A stretch of DNA of 57,972 nucleotides from Lachnospiraceae bacterium MD308. Its GTDB lineage: Bacteria; Bacillota; Clostridia; Lachnospirales; Lachnospiraceae. How positions within the stretch are numbered: the stretch's first letter is position 1; every line of letters begins with the position of its first letter. Position numbers and translations under genes: made by a program. Below are positions 25,116 to 32,578 of this stretch, one piece after another. The DNA is taken from the NCBI GenBank assembly GCA_010206225.2, contig VIQU02000025.1, forward strand, positions 1-57,972. The letters are read 5' to 3'. The notes below the pieces were generated by a model, which was not told the DNA's origin, ran no database searches, and worked only from the letters and a program-made list of their open reading frames with translations.

Positions 25116-25788
25116 TCAGGAAGGGTTATTATACCGGTATGGCTGTTCCTGTGTGCTTTCTGGCGGCTCTGTGCGCCCTAAATACTGGTTCAGGTTCTCC
25201 AGCTTCCGGTTCAGCGATTTCAGCTCTTTTTCACAGCTTTTGCATGTGGCGGTCAGTGTTTTTTTTCTGTGCGGTCAGCTCCTGATACTCCGCTTTCAGC
25301 TTGTCGATGTTCAAGCCTTTTAAGGGGATGCTCTTATCTGCATAATCTCTTTTCGGGATAACTGTCTTACGTTCCCGTTTCAGTTCAATCCGTTCTTTGA
25401 TGCGCTCCTTCGTGTATTCTCCAAGTGCCTTGATGCTGCCACGCACAAAACGGTCTTTGCCGAGTGGACGGAAGGAGATAAATTTGAGGACATCTTCCCC
25501 AAAGGCTTCGCCTTTTATCTCATAGCCTTTCGCCCGCATCAGGAGCAGAAATTCTTCGTAGGTGGGGGATGATTTTATGGCGGCGTTGATGTCTTTCCTT
25601 ATCTGTGTTTTCCATGCGGCGCTGTTCTTGTCCGCCTGCCATTCGTTGTATTTTTTTCCACGCTCCTCACCGGGGATAATGACGGAAAGATTATGTTCAT
25701 TGCAAAGTTCGTCACTTAATTTTCTGATGCTTTTGGGCTTTGGAGATTTTCTACACAAGTCTATGGCGTTTATCTCCCGTTCTGGCAT
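25116..25788 (-). pseudogene. Relaxase (Tn1549/MobP type), C-terminal fragment with frameshift
   Basis: The fragment starts in the INAIDLCRKSPKPKSIRKLS region and continues through the helical tail of a conjugative-transposon relaxase. The nicking domain is absent. An A8 run (plus strand 25259-25266) shifts the frame; one base fewer gives TLTATCKSCEKELKSLNRKL and an end at 25116 (YRYNNPS), as in relatives. Its 5' end joins directly to a group II intron reverse-transcriptase fragment in the same direction. Confidence 0.65.
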
Positions 25789-26358
25789 AGCTTTTCAAAA
25801 TTGCCCCGCTTCCTGCCTTTTTCAAAACCAGCCTTGTATTCTTTCATGTATTTATCGAACTGGTCTAAGTAGATGTTAGCAAGAATCGGACTGATAATAC
25901 CGCCTTGGACTGCACCGCTGTATGTTTCATGGAATGTATTATCTTCCATATATCCGGTATTTAAGAACTTGCGGATCAGCCGGAGAAATTTTTCGTCCCT
26001 GACACGCTTCCGCAATATCGCAATCAGCGTGTTGTGGTCTATGTTGTCAAAGAAACCTTTGATGTCTCCCTCGACAAACCACTTGCACCGTGTGAAACGG
26101 TTTTGTATCTGGCGCAGGGCAGTATGGCAGCTTTTGCCGGGGCGGAACCTATGGGAAGTGTCCTCAAAGCTGTCGTCATAGATTGCTTCCAGTATCATTC
26201 CTGCGGCTTCCTGTACCAGCTTGTCGTCGATTGACAGGACTCCGAGCGGACGGAGCTTTCCGTTTTTCTTGGGTATATAGGTTCGCCTTGCTGGATAGGG
26301 GTGGTATTGCTCCCCCCTTTAGCTGTTCTATGAGCCGGGCGATTCGTTTCTGGTTCAT
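25770..26358 (-). pseudogene. Group II intron reverse transcriptase/maturase fragment
   Basis: LtrA-like sequence: MNQKRIARLIEQLKGG, then in shifted frames the segment leading to DDSFEDTSHRFRPGKSCHTA, WFVEGDIKGFFDNIDH (first catalytic Asp region) and SGAVQGGIISPILANIYLD. At least two frameshifts lie between 26180 and 26330. The protein ends at FEKGRKRGNF before the YxDD active site, where relaxase sequence takes over. It is inactive. No complete intron RNA domain V was identified. Confidence 0.75.
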
Positions 26359-26406
26359 TGCGTCAATGGTCTAATATTGTATAAAAGCTGATGGAGAATT
26401 TCTTAA

Positions 26407-26976
26407 TTGTATTCCGGAACATTCCTAAATTACTCTGGACAATTTATGATATTTTCAATACAATTATATCTTGAAGCTATAGATGGCTCCCAAGCATTAA
26501 AATCAGGACGAATTTGGGGTGGCTCTCAAGCTTTAAATTGGTGGCTCCCAAGCATTAGAATAATCACCGAGTTTATTGTGATGCTGATTTTTGCGGTGGG
26601 TGGCGCTGTTGCAGGCCTTGTGCTGGGGGCTGGCGGCGGTGTTCTGCTTCACAAACACGTACTGAATACAGAAGGAATCCTGACTTTGTTGCAGTTGAGT
26701 CTGATTGGTTTGCTGTATACGGCAATCTATGGCAGCATTTCAATTCCTCTGGTGTTCAAATTCGGTGCAGAGCGGGCGTGTATGCTGATGTTGGCCTCGT
26801 TTATCGCTCCAAGCGCTATTTTCTACGGCATTTATAAGCTGCTGGTAGGAATAGGAATTGACTTTACAGAAGATATGATTCCGATACTGCTCTGCATCGC
26901 TCCGGTGATCGTTGTTATATGGGTTGCCGTGATGTTCAAACTAAGCTGTTATATCTTCTCAAAGCAGGAGCTATAA
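26407..26976 (+). pseudogene. ABC-2 type permease C-terminal part behind a repeated scrap
   Basis: From about residue 50 the frame encodes five hydrophobic helices (IITEFIVMLIFAVGGAVAGL to the end FSKQEL), matching the last two thirds of a roughly 210-residue ABC-2 permease. The first 50 residues are unrelated and contain three copies of a GGCTCyCAAGCwTTA element (26485, 26521, 26543). No ribosome site precedes the ATG at 26407, and no ATPase gene is adjacent. Confidence 0.55.
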
Positions 26977-27118
26977 AAATACATGATAAATTTAGCACAT
27001 CTGATGAAAGGAAAGCTATCATTAGATGGGCTTGAAATGTTAAGCAGAGCGAATAAAAATCAGTTATAATAAGCTATCAAAACTATAGAGTGTTTATTTG
27101 GGGGAAAGGAGTATCGGG

Positions 27119-27451
27119 ATGAAACTAAAAGACATAACGAACGGACCAGAATGGATGATATGGGTGGTGTTTGCTGTATTTGTCCTGATAACAATCCTTT
27201 TACTGACTGGACATGGAGCGAATCTAATAGCTGGTTATAATACAGCCAGCCCTCAGAAAAAGGAAAGGTACAATGAAAAAAAGCTGTGCCGAGTTGTAGG
27301 AATGGGGATGCTGGTTATTACGCTTCTCATTTTGATTATGGCGATTGGCCAAAATACGCTTCCCGCTGCTATGGCGTATGTCTTCGGAGCAATTACTTTG
27401 CTTGATTGCGCTGTAATGATGATATTGGCAAATTCAATATGCAAAAAGTGA
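27119..27451 (+). CDS. DUF3784-family membrane protein
   Basis: A 110-residue protein with three membrane helices (about 14-34, 57-77, 84-104) and the inter-helix segment AGYNTASPQKKERYNEKKLC, typical of DUF3784 proteins in Firmicutes, whose function is unknown. ATG 27119 follows GGGAAAGGAG; the frame opens at 27098 without a site. It may be the only intact gene in this decayed stretch besides 29110. Confidence 0.75.
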   Translation: MKLKDITNGPEWMIWVVFAVFVLITILLLTGHGANLIAGYNTASPQKKERYNEKKLCRVVGMGMLVITLLILIMAIGQNTLPAAMAYVFGAITLLDCAVMMILANSICKK

Positions 27452-27661
27452 GTTTTTTATTCTGGATTAGCAAAGGGCTGCAAAGAGACGATATTCTGGT
27501 CCTTTAGCCGGAAAGACTACCAGAAAACAAATTGGTGGTCAAAGACTGCAAGCGCAAATATAAGTGTCAAGCTGACGATCAGAACCGCAAATACTGTTCG
27601 GAAGGTCGTTGGGATATAATCTGCTAAGAAAAGCAACACATTGGAAAGGAGCTTTTTCATT
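27452..27661 (-). other. Membrane-protein tail on the minus strand, no full gene
   Basis: On the minus strand from about 27640 to 27525 a frame reads FLADYIPTTFRTVFAVLIVS, continues with a second hydrophobic run and ends HQFVFW before a stop. This looks like the last helix of an unidentified membrane protein. There is no start codon with a ribosome site, so it is probably a remnant. Confidence 0.3.
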
Positions 27662-28363
27662 TATGAAGGTAGTCTTTGTTATAGCAGCAATTTTCATTTT
27701 TGGTTTTTAATAGCAATCCATGAGTTAGGTCACTTTCTGGCAGCCCGGCTCTGCGGCGTGAGAGTCAATGAGTTCTCCATCGGTATGGGTCCCTGCATCT
27801 GGCATAAAGAGACGGAAGAAAGTCAGTATTCCATTCGTTTTCTACCCATTGGTGGTTTCAGTGCTCTGGATGGGCAGGATAAGGATACTGGGGATGAACG
27901 ATGCTTGGCTCGTTAAGGCTTCTGGAAAAAATTCATAATTCTGGCTGGTGGGTTCTTCATGAACCTTCTCACAGGAATTGTGATCATTGCCATACTTTTT
28001 GCCGGAGCCAACAGCTTTTATGTAGATCAGATGTCTGGGTTCGGCGAGGGTTTCCCTTTAGAAGGGGAGAATGGCCTGATGGTTGGGGATGTTTTCTATA
28101 GGGTTGATGGCTGGTGAACTTACATCCGCGGGGACGCGGCGATGTTTTTAAGCTTTAACGATGGGCAGGGAATCGATATAGAGGTCATTCGAAACGGCAA
28201 ATTAATCGTCTTGGAAGACCTGACTCTCTACCGTAGAACTTATGGAGAACGTCAGAATAGTTTTGGTCTGCAGGTGGGGGCGAAGCAAGTTACAGCAGAT
28301 TTTTTGACGAATTTGCGTTTCATCAGCTATCGGATCTGGACTTTGTGCAATAAATGCGGTTGA
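27662..28363 (+). pseudogene. RIP metalloprotease (RseP/site-2 protease), multiply disrupted
   Basis: ATG 27662, after GGAAAGGAGC, starts MKVVFVIAAIFIFGF; one T appears to be missing near 27706. The next frame gives IAIHELGHFLAARLCGVRVN (zinc motif HExxH intact) and FSIGMGPCIWHKE. A TAA at 27914 and a TGA near 28117 interrupt the rest (KKFIILAGGFFMNLLTGIV, then a PDZ-like stretch GQGIDIEVIRNGK). The C-terminal catalytic helix is missing. In intact form it would cleave anti-sigma factors in the membrane. Confidence 0.75.
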
Positions 28364-28497
28364 GCATAATACAGATGATACAAAACCACAATGATGATGG
28401 GATAGTCAAATTAAGACGATGAAAATTCCCATTTTGGAGAAGTTCAGCATTTGGCAAAGAAAGATGAAACGGAAATATCAGTGGGATATGGGGCGCG

Positions 28498-28731
28498 ATG
28501 TCCGATTTCTCTCATTCCTTCCAGCCTTGGGAAGATTTCAATAAAGGGCTTTATCTTGTGGGAGTAGAATGCAATGATGCTGCCGAGGCCCCCGAAGGCT
28601 GGACAAAAACCAAACATTGTATCGAGAAACTGATGGAGTTATTAGATCAATCGGCACAGACCAATATTGACAATATCATAGGCTATAATAATTTTCAAAA
28701 GGTAGTTCAACACACCAATCCAAAGTATTAA
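28498..28731 (+). pseudogene. Effector-binding (GyrI/AraC-E type) domain fragment
   Basis: SDFSHSFQPWEDFNKGLYLV, then GVECNDAAEAPEGWTKTKHC resembles the middle of a GyrI-like small-molecule-binding domain. From about residue 42 the sequence no longer fits (a LMELLDQSAQTNIDNIIGYN helix), so two fragments may be joined. No ribosome site is visible before the start. Confidence 0.4.
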
Positions 28732-28807
28732 GCTATCCACTTCCTAATGGGAAAGATCTTATGCAGATGGATTATGAAAAAGAGGGGATACAGGCTTTGG
28801 AATAGTA

Positions 28808-29011
28808 ATGTCTTTGATCAAAGAGGGACATAGCATTGCAAAAATTATGTCCGCAACGAAAAGTGTTGTGTCTCTGCTGGTGGGAATAGCTATGGATCCG
28901 AACAGGAAGATTGTCGCTGCGGTTTCTTCGTATTTCAAGCCTACTGTATTTGACCGCGTGGACTTTATCGAGGATGTATTGCTGCCGGCTTTACAACAGC
29001 CCAGCGTTTAG
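28808..29011 (+). pseudogene. Serine hydrolase (beta-lactamase/PBP4-like), internally deleted
   Basis: The front part HSIAKIMSATKSVVSLLVGIA carries the Ser-x-x-Lys motif of class C-like serine hydrolases. It is followed at once by PNRKIVAAVSSYFKPTVFDR and FIEDVLLPAL, which belongs to the C-terminal end of such proteins. About 200 residues between them are missing, including the Tyr-x-Asn motif. Confidence 0.55.
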
Positions 29012-29109
29012 AAGGCATATAGTGTGAAAGAAATATTAATATATAATAGGATATCAGAATGCAGTCAAATGGATAGTTTGGCAAAAAGAATAGAATGGGG
29101 GAATATCTA

Positions 29110-29508
29110 GTGAAGCGATCAACAGTGACAGCGCAGTTTCCTTGTGACTGCAAGACAGTCTGGGATATTGTTACAGATAACAAAAACTATGAATGGCGGA
29201 GTGATTTATCCAAAATTGAAATGATTGACGAAAATCGGTTTGATGAATACACAAAGACCGGATTTGTGACACATTTTCAGATTACCGCAAAAGAGCCGTA
29301 CCGGGAATACCGATTTGATATGGAGAATCAAAATATAAGCGGTCACTGGAGCGGCATATTTGAGAGCCTGAACGATGGTGCCCGGATTACTTTTACGGAA
29401 GAGGTTCAGGTGAAAATTCCAATTATGAATCTGTTTGTAAAGGGGTATTTGAAAAAGCAACAGGCTAGGTATATTGCCGATCTTCAGAAAGTGATAGCAA
29501 AATTGTAA
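29110..29508 (+). CDS. SRPBCC-family protein
   Basis: A 132-residue START-like fold protein: the first strand STVTAQFPCDCKTVWDIVTD, then NYEWRSDLSKIEM, GHWSGIFESL, ending in the long C-terminal helix KGYLKKQQARYIADLQKVIA. The family binds hydrophobic ligands in a deep cavity; no catalytic role can be read. ATG 29095 is also in frame, but GTG 29110 lies five bases after GGGGGAAT and relatives start near the STVT strand. It appears intact amid fragments. Confidence 0.7.
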   Translation: MKRSTVTAQFPCDCKTVWDIVTDNKNYEWRSDLSKIEMIDENRFDEYTKTGFVTHFQITAKEPYREYRFDMENQNISGHWSGIFESLNDGARITFTEEVQVKIPIMNLFVKGYLKKQQARYIADLQKVIAKL

Positions 29509-29550
29509 GATTGTTGGCTGGTTACAGATAAAACAGTTTTTAAGTATGCC

Positions 29551-29880
29551 ATGCATTCTTTTTACACCGGTAAGATTGCCGATGTAGAGGTTGTTGTGGT
29601 ATATTCAGGTTGCGGGAAAATCAATGCTTCCATAACAGCGCAGTTTTTGATAGAGCAGTATCAGGTGGATGCAATCATCTTCTCGGGGAGAGCCGGCGGC
29701 ATGAAGGAAGAGATTGAAATATACGGATTTTCCGGTTATGGACGAGCCTATATTCTATTCAGATAGAAATTTGGTTTCTCTGGCAAGGAAAGCAGCAGAA
29801 GGGATAGGGCGAAAGCTACTCTGTCAGTTTGTTTATACAATGCTTCATGAGCTTGGGAAAGAAAATGTCTGTGCCGCAGG
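29551..29880 (+). pseudogene. MTA/SAH nucleosidase (Pfs-like) remnant
   Basis: YTGKIADVEVVVVYSGCGKI, then NASITAQFLIEQYQVDAIIF and SGRAGGM match the central sheet of 5'-methylthioadenosine/S-adenosylhomocysteine nucleosidase, with Arg replacing the usual Thr of GTAGG. A jump to YGFSGYGRAY follows, and another frame carries DEPIFYSDRNLVSLARKAAE. Catalytic residues at both ends are lost. Confidence 0.6.
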
Positions 29881-29892
29881 AGAAGATTGAAA

Positions 29893-30591
29893 ATGAGCAA
29901 AATATTATTATTAGAGGATGATGTGAGTCTGGTAGACGGACTAAAGTATTCCCTAAAGAAAAATGGGTTTGATGTTACGGTTGTACGAACCGTGGAAGAA
30001 GCAACTGCTTCCCTGCCAGCCATAAGTGAATATGATCTGCTGCTGCTTGATGTCACATTGCCGGACGGAACCGGATTTGAAGTATGTGAAAAGGTCAGGC
30101 GGCAGAATACGCAGATACCAATTATCTTCCTGACAGCTTCTGATGAAGAAGTCAATATCATTCGTGGTCTGGACTTGGGCGGAGACGATTATATTACAAA
30201 GCCCTTTATGCTTGGAGAGCTTTGCTCCCGTATCCGTGTACAGCTGCGTCGATCAGGGATAGGCAGTCAGGAGAAAACCACTTCCCTTCAATGTGGAGAT
30301 ATTACCATTGACCTGCTTGGCAGCAGAGCGCTGCTGAATGGAAAAGCTTTGGAACTGACCAACGCAGAATACCGGTTACTCTGCCTTCTGGTAAAAAACG
30401 AAGGTCTTATAATGACACGTGAGAAGATTTTGGATGAATTGTGGGATAACAATAGTGATTTTGTGGATGATAATACCCTATCCGTTTATGTCCGAAGGCT
30501 TCGTGAAAAAATAGAAATCAATCCCTCCCAGCCGGAACATCTGATTACCGTCCGTGGCTTCGGATATCAGTGGAAGGAGGTTTTGCCATGA
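29893..30591 (+). CDS. OmpR-family response regulator
   Basis: A 232-residue two-component regulator. Receiver: acidic pair Glu8-Asp9-Asp10, phospho-acceptor Asp53 (LLLDVTLPDG), Thr in FLTASDEE and Lys in YITKPF. The winged-helix output domain runs from about residue 128 (LTNAEYRLLCLLVKNEGLIM ... VRGFGYQW). ATG 29893 follows AGGAGAAG. It overlaps the kinase gene by ATGA, so the pair is co-translated. It probably controls the ABC transporter genes directly behind it. Confidence 0.9.
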   Translation: MSKILLLEDDVSLVDGLKYSLKKNGFDVTVVRTVEEATASLPAISEYDLLLLDVTLPDGTGFEVCEKVRRQNTQIPIIFLTASDEEVNIIRGLDLGGDDYITKPFMLGELCSRIRVQLRRSGIGSQEKTTSLQCGDITIDLLGSRALLNGKALELTNAEYRLLCLLVKNEGLIMTREKILDELWDNNSDFVDDNTLSVYVRRLREKIEINPSQPEHLITVRGFGYQWKEVLP

Positions 30592-31817
30592 AGCTTTTGC
30601 AGGACAAACAGATTCGGTACTTTTGCTGCTTTCTCATTTTCTTTATTCTCATTTTATTAGGGAGCGGCGCATGGCTATTTTCCCATCAGACTGAATCTGT
30701 AAAACAAATGCTTTTCATAAGGGAAAATACAATGATATCAGTATTACTGGAGCAAGGGGTTTCAGAAGATGTAATCGCTGCAGCGATTGCCAATGCAGAA
30801 AGCGGTGAAAGTGGAAGAGACTTTTTAAGAAAAATTGGAAGAACTGGAAATACAGTAGCCGAAGCCTTACCGGAGTTTACCGAATTTCGTAAGGAAGCTG
30901 GAAGGCATATTGTATCTGCCGCCGCTTGGTTATCAGTGTTTCTGATGAGCGGCGTTTTTATGTTTTTATGGAAAAGGGATAGATTATATCAGAAAGCAGA
31001 AAGTATCATGCAGCAATATATAGCCGAGGATTTTTCAGGCCATTTGCCTCAAAGCAATGAGGGTACGATTTATCAAATGTTTTCTGCTATGGATCAGTTT
31101 GCGACAATGCTGCAGGCCAGAGGTGAGGCACGGCAGAAAGAAAAGGAATTTCTAAAGAGTACGATTTCTGATATATCCCATCAGCTGAAAACACCGTTGG
31201 CAGCACTCACCATGTATCAGGAGATTATTGCGGGTGAACCGGATAATCCGGATACAATAAGAGTATTTTCTGAGAAGATGGGCATTTCCTTAAAACGCAT
31301 AAAGCAACTGATTGAAGCAATGCTGAAAATAACACGGCTGGATGCGGGCGGTATTGTGTTTGAGCAACAAAAGAATCCGGTCTATGAAGTGGTATCTCAC
31401 GGTATAAATGAACTCAAACTGCGAGCAAAGCAGGAGAATAAAGAAATCGTCCTGAAGGGGGACAGAAATCAGACGGTTTCCTGCGATCTGGAATGGACAG
31501 GAGAAGCAATCGGAAATATCGTAAAAAATGCACTGGATCATACTGACTCTGGCGGAGTTGTTCATATTGTATGGACGCTGTCCCCGGCAATGGTCAGAAT
31601 ACAGATCAAGGATAACGGAAGCGGAATTTCACCGGAAGATATTCATCATATCTTTAAGCGGTTTTATCGCGGCAAAAAGTCATTGGATACGCAAGGCATA
31701 GGATTAGGACTTCCTCTTGCAAAAGCGATTGTGGAGGGGCAGAAAGGTGTAATTTCAGTAAAAAGTGAACTTGGTGCAGGAACAACCTTTACAATTTCCT
31801 TCCTTACAGATTCGTAA
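30588..31817 (+). CDS. Sensor histidine kinase
   Basis: A 409-residue membrane kinase. Helix 1 lies at residues 11-31, a roughly 75-residue extracellular loop follows, and helix 2 at about 108-128. A short HAMP-like linker leads to the H-box SDISHQLKTP with His198, the N-box NIVKNALDH, the G1 box DNGSGI and the G2 box GIGLGLPLA. ATG 30588 follows AAGGAGG; the in-frame GTG at 30570 is upstream of this site. The sizeable loop suggests direct sensing of an external signal, unlike the second kinase at 44.2 kb. Confidence 0.9.
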   Translation: MKLLQDKQIRYFCCFLIFFILILLGSGAWLFSHQTESVKQMLFIRENTMISVLLEQGVSEDVIAAAIANAESGESGRDFLRKIGRTGNTVAEALPEFTEFRKEAGRHIVSAAAWLSVFLMSGVFMFLWKRDRLYQKAESIMQQYIAEDFSGHLPQSNEGTIYQMFSAMDQFATMLQARGEARQKEKEFLKSTISDISHQLKTPLAALTMYQEIIAGEPDNPDTIRVFSEKMGISLKRIKQLIEAMLKITRLDAGGIVFEQQKNPVYEVVSHGINELKLRAKQENKEIVLKGDRNQTVSCDLEWTGEAIGNIVKNALDHTDSGGVVHIVWTLSPAMVRIQIKDNGSGISPEDIHHIFKRFYRGKKSLDTQGIGLGLPLAKAIVEGQKGVISVKSELGAGTTFTISFLTDS

Positions 31818-31882
31818 GCTGAAATTCATCTGAATGTAAGATGCCCCTGCTATACTTTATCGTTACAGGAGGTACTGCTATC

Positions 31883-32578
31883 ATGGAAATATTAAAGGTA
31901 CAAAATTTATGTAAAACATATGGCAAGGGCGAAGCACGGGTAGACGCATTAAAAGATGTTTCTTTTGCCTTGGAAAAGGGAGAATTTGCAGCGGTTGTTG
32001 GTGAATCCGGTTCTGGGAAAAGTACATTGCTCAACTGCATTGGTGCGCTGGATGTTCCAAGCTCCGGCAGTGTGACGATTGAAGGACATAATCTGCATAC
32101 CATGAAAGAGGAAGAAAGAACAATTTTCAGGCGTAGGAATATTGGTTTTATCTTTCAATCCTTCCAGCTTGTTTCAGAACTTACAGTAGAACAGAATATT
32201 ATATTCCCGATTCTGTTGGACTATCGCAAGCCTAATGCACAGGATGTAAAGGAAATTCTGGATATGCTGGGTCTGACTGAACGGCGTAACCATTTACCAA
32301 ATCAGCTTTCCGGCGGTCAGCAGCAGAGGGCAGCTATCGGACGTGCATTGATTACAAGACCAAAATTAATTCTGGCCGATGAGCCGACGGGAAATTTGGA
32401 CAGTAAGAATAGTCAGGATGTGATGGATTTGCTGACACAAGCATCACGCCACTATCAGCAGACAATCCTAATGATTACCCATAATAACAATTTGACTGCT
32501 TCTGTAGATCGGGTTTTGCGGGTTACAGACGGTGTGCTTACGGACTTGGGAGGAAATGCAAATGAAAGGTTTTCTTGA
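31883..32578 (+). CDS. ABC transporter ATP-binding protein (LolD/MacB/BceA type)
   Basis: A 231-residue ATPase: Walker A GESGSGKST, Q-loop FQSFQLV, signature [15 protein letters not shown], Walker [16 protein letters not shown] 31883 follows ACAGGAGGT; residues translated upstream of it do not fit the family. Its end overlaps the permease gene by 17 bases. It drives a mechanotransmission or extrusion cycle at the envelope, probably for an antimicrobial peptide or cell-wall target, under the adjacent two-component system. Confidence 0.9.
   Translation: MEILKVQNLCKTYGKGEARVDALKDVSFALEKGEFAAVVGESGSGKSTLLNCIGALDVPSSGSVTIEGHNLHTMKEEERTIFRRRNIGFIFQSFQLVSELTVEQNIIFPILLDYRKPNAQDVKEILDMLGLTERRNHLPNQLSGGQQQRAAIGRALITRPKLILADEPTGNLDSKNSQDVMDLLTQASRHYQQTILMITHNNNLTASVDRVLRVTDGVLTDLGGNANERFS

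Noticed and set aside
18266-26400. Intact conjugative transposon
   Set aside because: Transfer genes, a complete relaxase, a working integrase and recognisable ends are missing; only fragments remain.
26485-26560. CRISPR-like array
   Set aside because: Only three imperfect 15-base units with unequal short spacing and no cas genes.
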